Source: an uncultured Asticcacaulis sp. (GTDB lineage: Bacteria > Pseudomonadota > Alphaproteobacteria > Caulobacterales > Caulobacteraceae). From it: a DNA stretch of 64,000 bases. The stretch's first letter is position 1. Every line of letters starts with the position of its first letter. Location of the stretch: positions 1 to 64,000 of the forward strand of contig CAKZJB010000052.1 of the NCBI GenBank assembly GCA_936940865.1, given 5' to 3'. A program made the translations under genes and the position numbers. Below, in pieces: positions 1 through 7,488 of the stretch. The notes beneath the pieces are model-generated. The model worked only from the letters and a program-made list of their open reading frames with translations, had not been told where the DNA came from and searched no databases.

Positions 1-27
1 GGTCATTCTTTATGGCCGTTGGTATAA
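1..27 (-). repeat. Truncated copy of a dispersed palindromic repeat
   Basis: Read on the minus strand, these 27 bases match positions 38247-38273 at 26 of 27 positions. The shared core is GGCCATAAAGAATGACC. The complete copy at 38 kb forms a near-perfect hairpin. Here the second arm would lie beyond the left edge of the window. Both copies are intergenic. This is a REP-like dispersed element by appearance only; the family is not identified. Confidence 0.7.
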
Positions 28-48
28 GGCATGCGACCACCAAGGACT

Positions 49-90
49 CTAGATCATGCTGCGTTTCCTTCAAAACGCAGCATGATCTAG
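49..90. repeat. Perfect 18-bp inverted repeat over the DUF1178 stop codon
   Basis: The arms are 49-66 (CTAGATCATGCTGCGTTT) and 73-90, exact reverse complements, with a 6-base loop. The right arm contains the TAG stop of the minus-strand DUF1178 gene, so the hairpin would form at the very 3' end of that message. No T-run follows on the minus strand, so it is not a textbook intrinsic terminator. It may stabilise the 3' end, terminate with help from Rho, or be an insertion scar. Confidence 0.75.
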
Positions 91-524
91 TTCAGCTTTT
101 TTTGAGCCGCGGGCTTCACCTTGTCGGACAGTATGGGCAGCGGGGCCACGGGCACCCCTTCCTCGACCAGCGCCTTGACCTCCTCGGTCGTGGCCTCGCC
201 GTAGATCGGGCGCTCGGGCGTCAGGCCCTGGTGCATGTCGCGCGCTTCGCTGGCGAAAGCCCCGCCGACATAGGTGTGGGTATCCTCGACGTGCTTGCGC
301 AGCTTGTGCAGCACTTCAGCCACCGCCTGACGCATATCGGCGGGCGCTACGTCCTCTTTGGAGGTGCGCACCATCGGCGCCATGATGGCCTTGGTTACCT
401 TCGTGGAGCCACACATGGGGCATTCGACCAGGCCCTTGGCCGCCTGTTCGTCAAAACTCTCCGACGAGGAGAACCACGCTTCGAAGCCGTGATCGACTTC
501 GCACTTCAACGCATACTTGATCAT
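87..524 (-). CDS. DUF1178 family zinc-ribbon-like protein
   Basis: This 145-residue protein matches DUF1178, a family of unknown function common in alphaproteobacteria. The N-terminus has a short metal-site-like set: Cys8, His12 and a CPMC pair at Cys35 and Cys38, suggesting a small zinc ribbon. The remainder is charged and mostly helical, without a signal peptide or membrane segment, so it is probably cytosolic. Its ATG overlaps the stop codon of the upstream amidase gene by four bases (ATGA), indicating translational coupling. It is the last gene of the comF-grxC-amidase-DUF1178 run, and its stop codon lies inside an 18-bp inverted repeat. Family membership is fairly sure; function is unknown. 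Confidence 0.85.
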   Translation of the reverse strand: MIKYALKCEVDHGFEAWFSSSESFDEQAAKGLVECPMCGSTKVTKAIMAPMVRTSKEDVAPADMRQAVAEVLHKLRKHVEDTHTYVGGAFASEARDMHQGLTPERPIYGEATTEEVKALVEEGVPVAPLPILSDKVKPAAQKKLN

Positions 525-1345
525 ACCAACAGGTCCCGGTCGTGACGGAGTTGCGGCAGGGCCTGCCGTGCCCGTTCAACCTCTGCAAAATCGAGTTTCG
601 CCCGCAAGACCGCGGGCCGGTCGTGGTCGAGTTCCGCTACAATCTCGCCCCACGGGCCAATAACCATGGAATGGCCCCAAGTCGAACGTCCGTCTTCATG
701 CGTTCCGCCCTGCGCCGGCGCCAGGACGAAGGCTCCGGTCTCGATCGCCCGCGCCCTGAGCATGACGTCCCAGTGCGCCTTGCCCGTCGGCACCGTAAAG
801 GCCGCCGGCACGGCGATCATGGTCACGTTCTGCCGGGCCAGCATCCGATAAAGATAGGCGAAGCGCACATCGTAGCAGATGCTGAGACCCAAGCCTCCCC
901 AGGCCGTATCGGCCACCACCGCCCGGTCGCCCGGCCGCATGGTGGCGCTTTCGCGGTAGGATCGGCCATCCGGCGTATCGGCGTCAAACAGATGGATCTT
1001 GTCGTAACGCGCCGTGACTTCGCCCGCCGCGTCGATCAGCAGGGCGCGGTTGGCCGCCTTTTCGGAGTTCTCGGCCTTGATGATGACCGAGCCGATAAGG
1101 ATCGGCGTCTTCAGCTCACGTGCCAGGGCCTGAATACCGGTGACGAAGACGTCATCGCCCTCGCCTGCCAGCTTGCCGGCCTTGTGCGCTTTCCGCTGTT
1201 CGACCAGATTGGCGCATTCCGGCAGCAGCACGAATTGCGCGCCGCCCTTCACCGCCTCCTCGACCAGCGGACGGGCATGATCGAACGCCGCCTTTTGATC
1301 GGCCGGCGTCGTCAGCTGCACCAGGGCGAGGTCGACGGTGGACAT
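521..1345 (-). CDS. Carbon-nitrogen hydrolase (nitrilase superfamily, Nit1/omega-amidase type)
   Basis: This 274-residue cytosolic hydrolase has the complete nitrilase-superfamily triad: Glu43 in LLPECANL, Lys116 in YDKIHLFD and Cys157 in SICYDVRF. The length and the RYDKIHLFD and CYDVRF signatures fit the Nit1/Nit2 branch, which deaminates metabolites such as deaminated glutathione or alpha-keto-glutaramate. The exact substrate cannot be read from the sequence. The start codon overlaps the grxC stop by one base (TAATG), and the downstream DUF1178 start overlaps its own stop. Linkage to glutaredoxin fits a role in repair of damaged glutathione, but that is an inference from neighbourhood. Confidence 0.88.
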   Translation of the reverse strand: MSTVDLALVQLTTPADQKAAFDHARPLVEEAVKGGAQFVLLPECANLVEQRKAHKAGKLAGEGDDVFVTGIQALARELKTPILIGSVIIKAENSEKAANRALLIDAAGEVTARYDKIHLFDADTPDGRSYRESATMRPGDRAVVADTAWGGLGLSICYDVRFAYLYRMLARQNVTMIAVPAAFTVPTGKAHWDVMLRARAIETGAFVLAPAQGGTHEDGRSTWGHSMVIGPWGEIVAELDHDRPAVLRAKLDFAEVERARQALPQLRHDRDLLV

Positions 1346-1599
1346 TACGCGGCCAGAAGCGGGTCGAGGCCGCCGCGCCGGTCGAGCGCCACCAGATCAT
1401 CGCAGCCGCCGATATGTTGGTCGTCGATAAATATCTGCGGAAACGTGTTACGCCCGGAGCGTTCGTTCATTTCGCTGCGCAGCTTCGGGTCATTCGACGC
1501 CACGATCTCCTTATATTCGGCGCCTTTTTCGGTCAGCAGCGCCATGGCGCGTACGCAATAGGGACAGTAGGGCTTGGTGTAGATTTCGATCTTGGCCAT
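1345..1599 (-). CDS. grxC: Glutaredoxin 3
   Basis: This is a compact 84-residue glutaredoxin, the usual length for bacterial Grx3. The dithiol active site CPYC is at residues 12-15, after the first beta strand, followed by the typical TFPQIFID segment with the cis-proline and a GGCDDL motif for glutathione binding. It reduces protein disulfides and glutathione-mixed disulfides in the cytosol using glutathione. It is co-oriented with comF upstream (80-base gap) and tightly coupled to the amidase downstream. There is no sign of truncation. Confidence 0.94.
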   Translation of the reverse strand: MAKIEIYTKPYCPYCVRAMALLTEKGAEYKEIVASNDPKLRSEMNERSGRNTFPQIFIDDQHIGGCDDLVALDRRGGLDPLLAA

Positions 1600-1679
1600 G
1601 GTGCACTCGAACGCGGATAACGACAGATATTTAAAGACGGAATGTCCTTACAAAACAATATAGGCGGCGCCGGGAATTT

Positions 1680-2480
1680 TTAAAGTTCGGGATTTCCCGA
1701 AACCACCCGCGCCAGCACGGCGACCGTGACCTGTGCAGCGCCGCCTTCCAGAAGGACGCGGGCACAGGCGCGCAGTGTCGCCCCCGTGGTGAAGACATCG
1801 TCGACCAGCACGATCCGCCTGCCCGCCACCTTCGCGCCCGGCTGCAAGGCAAAGGCGGTCCGCACATTTTCCCAGCGCGCCTCCGGCGAATTAGCCTGCG
1901 GTTTTGTCGCCCGGGTACGGATCAGCATGTCCGGCAGATAGTCACGCCGAAGTTTGCGGGCGAGGGGCCGCGCCAGCTCGGCAGCCTGGTTATATCGCCG
2001 CTTGCGCAGGCGCGACACGTGCAGCGGCACCGGCACGATGGCGTCGGCGTGGGGCCACAGGTCGGCGCCCGCGCGTTCGAGCCAGCGCACCAGCATGGGC
2101 GCGTAATCCAGCCGGTCACCATGCTTGAAACCCAGGATTATGCCGCGCGAAGCGTCGTCGTACAGGCAGGCAGCGCGGCCTCTCACGAACGGGAACGGCT
2201 TTTCCGCACAGGCGCTGCACAGGGCGTCACGGCCGAAATGCAGGCCACCGAGGAACGGGCGGGCGCACATGTCGCAGCCTTCGTCGGCCAGGAACCGAAT
2301 CTTCGACCAGTTCGCCGAGGGAATACCCGATGGATAATGTTCGGCGTCTGCCGCAGGCGGAAACGCCAGGTCGACGGCGCTGGCAGTCAGGGCCCGCAAA
2401 GGCGCCAGGGTCGCGCGCGCCGCAACAAAGGCCTTAACCTCGGACGCCAGATGGCCTAAACGCGAGGTCAGCTTTGGCAT
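1680..2480 (-). CDS. comF: ComF family phosphoribosyltransferase-like protein
   Basis: This is a double-zinc-ribbon plus type I phosphoribosyltransferase-fold protein. Cysteines 69, 72, 88 and 91 form the N-terminal metal site, and the PRPP-loop motif VDDVFTTGAT lies near residues 226-235. ComF proteins are linked to uptake of single-stranded DNA and to competence in naturally transformable bacteria, but are also conserved in species with no known competence. I place the start at the ATG at 2480, with an AGGGG sequence 9 bases ahead; a GTG at 2486 is also possible. The gene is divergent from the methyltransferase at 2522, with about 40 bases shared between the two starts. Confidence 0.85.
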   Translation of the reverse strand: MPKLTSRLGHLASEVKAFVAARATLAPLRALTASAVDLAFPPAADAEHYPSGIPSANWSKIRFLADEGCDMCARPFLGGLHFGRDALCSACAEKPFPFVRGRAACLYDDASRGIILGFKHGDRLDYAPMLVRWLERAGADLWPHADAIVPVPLHVSRLRKRRYNQAAELARPLARKLRRDYLPDMLIRTRATKPQANSPEARWENVRTAFALQPGAKVAGRRIVLVDDVFTTGATLRACARVLLEGGAAQVTVAVLARVVSGNPEL

Positions 2481-2521
2481 TTCCACATGCCCCTTCCCAT
2501 ATCGGCCCCCATATCCCGTCT

Positions 2522-3418
2522 ATGTCCCCTCCGCGTTTGTTCGACCGCCGTCTTCTGTCCCGCCGCCTTGATCGCGCGGCCACGACCTTTGCGCAAGCGC
2601 AATTCCTGCGCGAACGGTCGATAGAAGACCTGCTGCATTCTCTGGGCGCCATCAACCGCCGTTTCGACCTGGCGCTTGAGATCGGTGCGCGCGACGGCGG
2701 TTTGGCCCGGGCGCTGGCGGCTTCACCCGATGCGGGCAAGATAGGGCTTCTGATCGAGGCCGACCTGTCGCCGAAATTCCTGGATCAGGCGCAAGGGTCT
2801 GCGCGGCTGATCATGGATGAGGAACAGCTGCCGCTCGGCGACGACCGCCTCGACCTGGTCGTCAGTCCGCTGTCGCTGCACGCCGTCAACGACCTGCCGG
2901 GCGTGCTGGTGCAGATCCGGCGCGCGCTTAAGGGAGACGGCCTGTTCGTCGCCTCGATGTTCGGCGGCGAGACGCTGAAAGAACTGCGTGGCTGCCTTAT
3001 GGAAGCTGAACTGGAGGTGCGCGGCGGTTACGGCCCGCGTATCGCGCCGTTCGCCGAGGCGCCTGACCTGATCGAGCTTCTGCGCCGCACGGGGTTCAGT
3101 ATGCCCGTCGTCGATTCCGACCGCGTCGACGTGTCGTACGAACACCCGCTGAAACTGATGGCCGACCTGCGCCTGATGGGCGAAAGCAATGTGCTGATCG
3201 ACCGGCCGCGCAAGGGGCTGAACCGCGCCATCCTGCAGCGCATGTCGGACCTCTATTTCGAACGCTTCGCCGACGAAGAAGGGCGCATCATCGCGACCTT
3301 CGAGATCATCACCCTGTCGGGCTGGAAACCGCACGAGTCGCAGCAGAAGCCCCTGCGCCCCGGCTCGGCCAAAATGCGCCTGGCCGATGCGCTGGGCGTC
3401 AAGGAAGGCAAGCTTTAA
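2522..3418 (+). CDS. SAM-dependent methyltransferase-fold protein, NDUFAF5/BioC-like
   Basis: This 298-residue Rossmann-fold methyltransferase has a glycine-rich SAM loop (EIGARDGGL, residues 53-61). It also carries the signature SPLSLHAVNDLPG that marks the NDUFAF5 group. Mitochondrial NDUFAF5 hydroxylates an arginine of a complex I subunit; the alphaproteobacterial homologues are assumed to serve complex I assembly, which is inference here. The reading frame is open further upstream, but the start ATG at 2522 begins with FDRRLL, the usual N-terminus of the family, and avoids overlap with comF. The 3' end overlaps the convergent mutT by four bases. Confidence 0.82.
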   Translation: MSPPRLFDRRLLSRRLDRAATTFAQAQFLRERSIEDLLHSLGAINRRFDLALEIGARDGGLARALAASPDAGKIGLLIEADLSPKFLDQAQGSARLIMDEEQLPLGDDRLDLVVSPLSLHAVNDLPGVLVQIRRALKGDGLFVASMFGGETLKELRGCLMEAELEVRGGYGPRIAPFAEAPDLIELLRRTGFSMPVVDSDRVDVSYEHPLKLMADLRLMGESNVLIDRPRKGLNRAILQRMSDLYFERFADEEGRIIATFEIITLSGWKPHESQQKPLRPGSAKMRLADALGVKEGKL

Positions 3419-3813
3419 AGGAAATCGCTCAGCCACGCCACCAGCGGCAAGTCGGCCGGCGGCATGGGGTAGTCGCGCATGGCATTGGGCCGGACCCATT
3501 TCAGCGCCGAGTGTTCGCGCGCTTCGGGCTCACCCTCCCAGCGCCGAATGAGATAAAGCGGCATCAGGAGGTGAAACGTCTCATAAGTATGCGAAGCGAA
3601 GACGAAGGGCGCCAGGCACGCCTGTTTGACGACGATGCCCAGCTCTTCCTCGAGCTCGCGGATCAGCGCAATTTCGGGCGTTTCGCCCTCTTCGACCTTG
3701 CCGCCGGGAAACTCCCACTGTCCGGCCAGCGACTTGCCTTCGGGGCGCTGGGCGATCAGCACGCGCCCGTCGGAATCGACCAGGGCGGCAGCCACGACAA
3801 GGACGGTTTTCAT
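3415..3813 (-). CDS. mutT: NUDIX hydrolase, MutT-like 8-oxo-dGTP diphosphatase
   Basis: This 132-residue protein has a complete Nudix box, running from Gly38 to Ile60 with the REXXEE core (RELEEELGI). The FPGGKVEEGE context and short length fit MutT, which removes 8-oxo-dGTP from the nucleotide pool and so prevents A:T to C:G transversions. The start codon overlaps the stop of vapC by four bases, so translation is probably coupled to the toxin gene. In related genomes mutT usually follows argJ directly (established pattern); here vapBC sits between them. It converges with, and slightly overlaps, the methyltransferase gene. Confidence 0.88.
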   Translation of the reverse strand: MKTVLVVAAALVDSDGRVLIAQRPEGKSLAGQWEFPGGKVEEGETPEIALIRELEEELGIVVKQACLAPFVFASHTYETFHLLMPLYLIRRWEGEPEAREHSALKWVRPNAMRDYPMPPADLPLVAWLSDFL

Positions 3814-4193
3814 AGGACGCTCACAATGTCGGTATGGATGAAATCGTTACCGACAAACAATAGCGAGCAGCCGCGCTCCTTGGCGACGGCATAGGAAAAG
3901 CAATCCACCAGATTCAGTCCTGCCTTGTGATGACCCTTGCCCCAGGTTTTATAGACAAAGGCGACCTGTTCTGCGGTCGTATCCGTCGCCGGGATCACTT
4001 CGATATCGAGCCCTTCCACAAGTGAGCGCAGTTCGTCCCCAATCCCATGGCCTTGGGCCACGATCAGGACTTCCGCAAGCGCAACGGCGGAAATTATCGT
4101 TTTATCGGATAGTGCGAGACAATCGGCGCAACGGTCCGCGAGAGGTTCATTCAGCGCGATCGCCATCAGCGCCGAACTGTCGACCGCAATCAT
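3810..4193 (-). CDS. vapC: PIN-domain VapC-like toxin (type II toxin-antitoxin)
   Basis: This 127-residue PIN-domain ribonuclease has the expected acidic residues Asp5 (VDSSALM), Glu41 (ALAEVL), Asp97 (LVDCFSYAVA) and Asp117 (GND). These coordinate magnesium for RNA cleavage, typically of tRNA or rRNA in VapC proteins. The start overlaps the antitoxin stop by four bases and its own stop overlaps the mutT start. All catalytic positions are present, so the toxin looks functional. The RNA target cannot be predicted from the sequence. Confidence 0.9.
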   Translation of the reverse strand: MIAVDSSALMAIALNEPLADRCADCLALSDKTIISAVALAEVLIVAQGHGIGDELRSLVEGLDIEVIPATDTTAEQVAFVYKTWGKGHHKAGLNLVDCFSYAVAKERGCSLLFVGNDFIHTDIVSVL

Positions 4194-4447
4194 GCCGGCA
4201 TGCCATCGTCGCCATAAAGAAAATCAGCTGAAAGCGCAGCCTCCGATCCGGATTTCACCTTGTCTTTCACGGATCGGCGAAAATCGGCCAGCAAGCGGGC
4301 ACGTTCGTCCGAGGTCGGCTTGGCCTTGACCGGAACCAAGCGAACAACCGCCTGCCCATGACGCGTTAAAATAACTTCATCGCCGGCCTCGGTTCTACGG
4401 ACGAGATCGGTCAACTGGGCTTTGGCGTCGGAAACGGAAATATGCAT
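4190..4447 (-). CDS. vapB: Phd/YefM-type antitoxin partner of VapC
   Basis: This 85-residue antitoxin begins MHISVSDAKAQLTDLVRR, the characteristic DNA-binding N-terminus of the Phd/YefM fold. A charged, probably disordered C-terminal tail would wrap the toxin. The ORF is open six codons further upstream, but the ATG at 4447 fits the family better and leaves the operator-like repeats outside the gene. Antitoxins of this type repress their own operon, and the toxin complex modulates that repression. Phd-type antitoxins paired with PIN toxins are common. Confidence 0.87.
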   Translation of the reverse strand: MHISVSDAKAQLTDLVRRTEAGDEVILTRHGQAVVRLVPVKAKPTSDERARLLADFRRSVKDKVKSGSEAALSADFLYGDDGMPA

Positions 4448-4477
4448 GGACCAAATATAGTCCAAGGTTTAGTCCAA
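4448..4477 (-). promoter_or_regulatory. Candidate vapBC operator
   Basis: Immediately upstream of vapB there is an imperfect palindrome, GGACCAAATATAGTCC (4448-4463). On the minus strand the octamer TTGGACTA occurs twice, at 4458-4465 and 4470-4477, 12 bases apart. Repeated half-sites directly before an antitoxin start are the usual layout of an autoregulatory operator. The stretch is AT-rich compared with its surroundings. It is squeezed into the 31 bases between argJ and vapB, so a vapBC promoter would have to overlap the end of argJ. Confidence 0.55.
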
Positions 4478-4478
4478 A

Positions 4479-5909
4479 TCAACTTCTGTAGTCGCCGTTG
4501 ATGCTGATATAGCCGTGGGTCAGGTCGCAGGTGAAAACGTGCGCCGCCGCCTTGCCCACGCCGACATCGACCGAGATCTCCAGTTCTTGATTCTTCATGT
4601 AGGCGCTCATCGCCGCCTCATCGTAGGTGCGCGAAACGGCGCCGTGTTCGGCCGCCACCAGATCGCCAAAGCGTATGCCGAGACGATCGCGGTCGACAGG
4701 CTCTTCGGTCTTGCCGACCGCCATGACGATACGGCCCCAGTTGGCGTCCTCGCCGGCAATGGCCGTCTTGACAAGCGGGCTTTCGGCGATCGACTTGGCG
4801 ATCTTGCGCGCCGAGGCCGGCGACGCCGCGCCCGTGACATTGACCTTGACGAACTTGGTGGCGCCTTCGCCGTCGCGGATCAGCTGGCAGGCCAGGGAAT
4901 GCATGACCTTTTCCAGCTTGTCCTTGAAATCGGCCAGGCGCTTGTCGCCGGCGCGCGCGATGCGCGGAGCGCAGGCCGCGCCGGTGGCGAACAGCAGGCA
5001 CGTGTCGTTGGTCGAGGTGTCGCCGTCGACCGTGACGCTGTTGAACGTGGTGCGCGTGAACAGGGCCAGCAGACTTTGCAGCACGCCCGGTGACAGGGTT
5101 GCGTCGGTGACGATGAAGGCCAGCATGGTCGCCATGTCCGGAGCGATCATGCCCGAGCCCTTGGCAATGCCGGCTATGCGCACCGGCACGCCGTCGATCT
5201 CGGCCGTCTGATAGGCGCCCTTGGCGAAGGTGTCGGTCGTCATGATGGTCTGCGCCGCCTCATGCCAGGCATCGGCGCGCAGGTTCTTTTCCAGATCGTA
5301 GAGGCGCGACGCGATCTTGGAATCGTCGAGCACCACGCCGATGACGCCGGTCGAGGCCAGCAGGATATCGCGCTGGCGGCAGTCGATGCGCCGCGCCAGC
5401 GAAGAGGCCGTGCGGCGGGCGGCGTCGGCCCCCATCTTGCCGGTGAAGGCATTGGCGCAGCCGGCATTGACGATCAGGGCGCGCACGCCGTTGCCTTCGT
5501 TGGCTTCGAGCTGCTTCTTGCACCAGTCGACCGGCGCCGAGCCGATCGAATGCCGCGTAAAGACACCGGCGCAGGTCGTGCCTTCGGCGAACTGCATCAG
5601 CAGCACGTCTTTGCGCTCATGCTTGTAGAAGCCGGCACGGTCGCAGGCCAGTTGCACGCCGCCGACCGGGGGCATGTCGGGCAGGGGCACGGCCAGGGGC
5701 GATACGGCCAGGCCGGGCTTGCCCGGCGCCGCGGCCGCGTCCGCCTTCGGCGTTTCCGCCTTGGAAGCATCCGGCTGGCCAAGCGATGACGCCAGTTCGG
5801 CGCCGTGCTGAACGGCACGCTTGATAGCGCTGGTTACCGGTTCAAGAGCGCGTTCCAGCCCCTGTACCGGCGTGGGATTGCTGGTCGGAGACTTGGGGGA
5901 TTTGGCCAT
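4479..5909 (-). CDS. argJ: Bifunctional ornithine acetyltransferase / N-acetylglutamate synthase
   Basis: ArgJ transfers the acetyl group from N-acetylornithine to glutamate, and may also use acetyl-CoA, in the cyclic arginine pathway. The precursor self-cleaves at the conserved Ala-Thr bond, visible as PDMATML with the nucleophile Thr261. The protein is 476 residues, roughly 70 longer than usual. The excess is an N-terminal Ala/Pro/Lys-rich extension (residues 1-70) before the conserved SPLAVPLPDMPPVGGV start. No internal Met is well placed to remove it, so the extension may be real. The gene follows the parvulin lipoprotein and precedes vapBC. Confidence 0.95.
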   Translation of the reverse strand: MAKSPKSPTSNPTPVQGLERALEPVTSAIKRAVQHGAELASSLGQPDASKAETPKADAAAAPGKPGLAVSPLAVPLPDMPPVGGVQLACDRAGFYKHERKDVLLMQFAEGTTCAGVFTRHSIGSAPVDWCKKQLEANEGNGVRALIVNAGCANAFTGKMGADAARRTASSLARRIDCRQRDILLASTGVIGVVLDDSKIASRLYDLEKNLRADAWHEAAQTIMTTDTFAKGAYQTAEIDGVPVRIAGIAKGSGMIAPDMATMLAFIVTDATLSPGVLQSLLALFTRTTFNSVTVDGDTSTNDTCLLFATGAACAPRIARAGDKRLADFKDKLEKVMHSLACQLIRDGEGATKFVKVNVTGAASPASARKIAKSIAESPLVKTAIAGEDANWGRIVMAVGKTEEPVDRDRLGIRFGDLVAAEHGAVSRTYDEAAMSAYMKNQELEISVDVGVGKAAAHVFTCDLTHGYISINGDYRS

Positions 5910-6044
5910 GGCGCGGCTCCCGGAGACGGTGGATACGATGCCCCGCCCCTTAGCAGAATAGCGGGCTTTGGCAATGGCAGAAATGTTGCGGGCCGAAGGC
6001 AGAAACCCCCGGCCCGCAAACCTGTGTACGATCGTATGTCCGCT

Positions 6045-7199
6045 CTACTTCTTGCCGGCCGAAGCCGGGGCGAAGAAGTGGTGGCCGTTGGTCGGATCCT
6101 TGCCCGGCAGAAGCATGCCGGCAGGCTTTGCCGGCTTGGGCCTTGCCGCCGCGGACGACGAGGCGGATGAAGACGCACTGTCCTCGACCTCATCGGCCGC
6201 ATCGGAGGCCGAAGCGTCGGCCGCATCGGCCTTGCCCGCCGCCGCCGGCTCCTGGTCGTCACCGTCGCTCAAGGCCGATTTCGGCACCAGGTACTTGACC
6301 TGGCTCTTGTCGCGCAGGGTTTTCAGGATACCGGCGACCTGATTGTAGATCAGGTATCGCATGATGACCGGGCGCTCTTCCTCGAGCGTGGGCATCTGTT
6401 CGGGACGGCGGTCCTCGACGCGCAGCACGGCCCAGCCGCCGTCGGTCTGAACGGGACCGACCGTGTCGCCGGTCTTGGCGGTCAGAAGCACGCTCTTGAA
6501 CGATTGCGGCATGATGTCGGTGGTGACATAGCCCATGTCGCCGCCGTTGAAGCGGGTCGCCTGATCGATCGACTTTTCCATGGCCAGGGCTTCGAACAGG
6601 CTGCCGGACTGCAGCTGCTTCAGCACCGCATCCCCGTCGGCGCGCGTCTTGACCAGGATGATGCGGGCGCGGATTTCCTCGGAGGTCTTGGCCAGCTTGA
6701 CCTGGTCGTCGTACTGCGCCTTGACGGCCTTCTCGTCGATATTGCGGTCGATCGAGTTCTCGACCAGCATGTCGCCCAGGATACGGTCGCGCGCGGCCGC
6801 CAGGCGGCGCTGCGCCGTGATCGAACGATCGAGCCCCTTGTTGGTCGCGGCCTTGGCCAGCAGGCGCTGGTCTATGACTTCTTCCAGGGTGCGCGCGAAC
6901 AGGTCGGACGTCATGTCGAGCGGCTCGCCCGGACCGATCTGCCCCTGCGCCACCGCTTCGGCGCGAACGTCCGACGACCAGATTGTGTGGCCGTCGACGC
7001 GCGCCACCGCAACATCGCCGGGTTCGGGCGGACGTTCGTTTTCCTGCGCGTGGTTACAGGAAGCCAGTGTCAGCCCCGCGGCCAGAACCGCCGGCACCAG
7101 CAGGACCGTCCTGAACCCTTTCCAGTGCATATTCGCAAAAAGCCTGTTCGCCGTCCTCACCACAAGGCCCCCAGCCCGGTTACCCATGCGCTTCTGCAT
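6045..7199 (-). CDS. Parvulin-type peptidyl-prolyl isomerase lipoprotein (PpiC/SurA-like)
   Basis: This 384-residue exported foldase has a hydrophobic signal ending in a lipobox (LTLASC), a SurA-like N-terminal helical region, and a parvulin domain seen in the RARIILVKT and GGDMGYVTTDIMPQSF segments. The C-terminal 80 residues are a low-complexity Ala/Ser/Asp and Pro/Lys tail. It would assist folding of outer-membrane or periplasmic proteins. The ATG at 7199 has a good ribosome site (AGGAAAG); a second ATG at 7130 would give a more compact signal sequence. It is divergent from secA, an arrangement known in alphaproteobacteria, linking export and folding. The 289-base gap to secA has a small hairpin at 7218-7233 but no promoter I could define. 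Confidence 0.85.
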   Translation of the reverse strand: MQKRMGNRAGGLVVRTANRLFANMHWKGFRTVLLVPAVLAAGLTLASCNHAQENERPPEPGDVAVARVDGHTIWSSDVRAEAVAQGQIGPGEPLDMTSDLFARTLEEVIDQRLLAKAATNKGLDRSITAQRRLAAARDRILGDMLVENSIDRNIDEKAVKAQYDDQVKLAKTSEEIRARIILVKTRADGDAVLKQLQSGSLFEALAMEKSIDQATRFNGGDMGYVTTDIMPQSFKSVLLTAKTGDTVGPVQTDGGWAVLRVEDRRPEQMPTLEEERPVIMRYLIYNQVAGILKTLRDKSQVKYLVPKSALSDGDDQEPAAAGKADAADASASDAADEVEDSASSSASSSAAARPKPAKPAGMLLPGKDPTNGHHFFAPASAGKK

Positions 7200-7488
7200 A
7201 AAACTTTCCTAAAGCACGAGCCGCTCCCGGCTCTCGCGTTGACATACACTATTCCGCCGCTTAAGTCAGTCCCCATGCTTGAAAAGCGGTTTTTTCCACT
7301 TAACTGATGGGCGAAGGCAAAAGGCACGGCGCACGAAAGCTTCCAAGCAAGAATTGCGCCAGAAACATGCCCGACAATAATGCCTAGGATAAACGCCCCG
7401 GTGCAGTCGAACGACGAAAGTCCGCTGATCCGGTAAACTATTTCTGCTCCGGTCTCGCTTCGCGGGCCGTTCGTTCTTAAGGTTTCTC

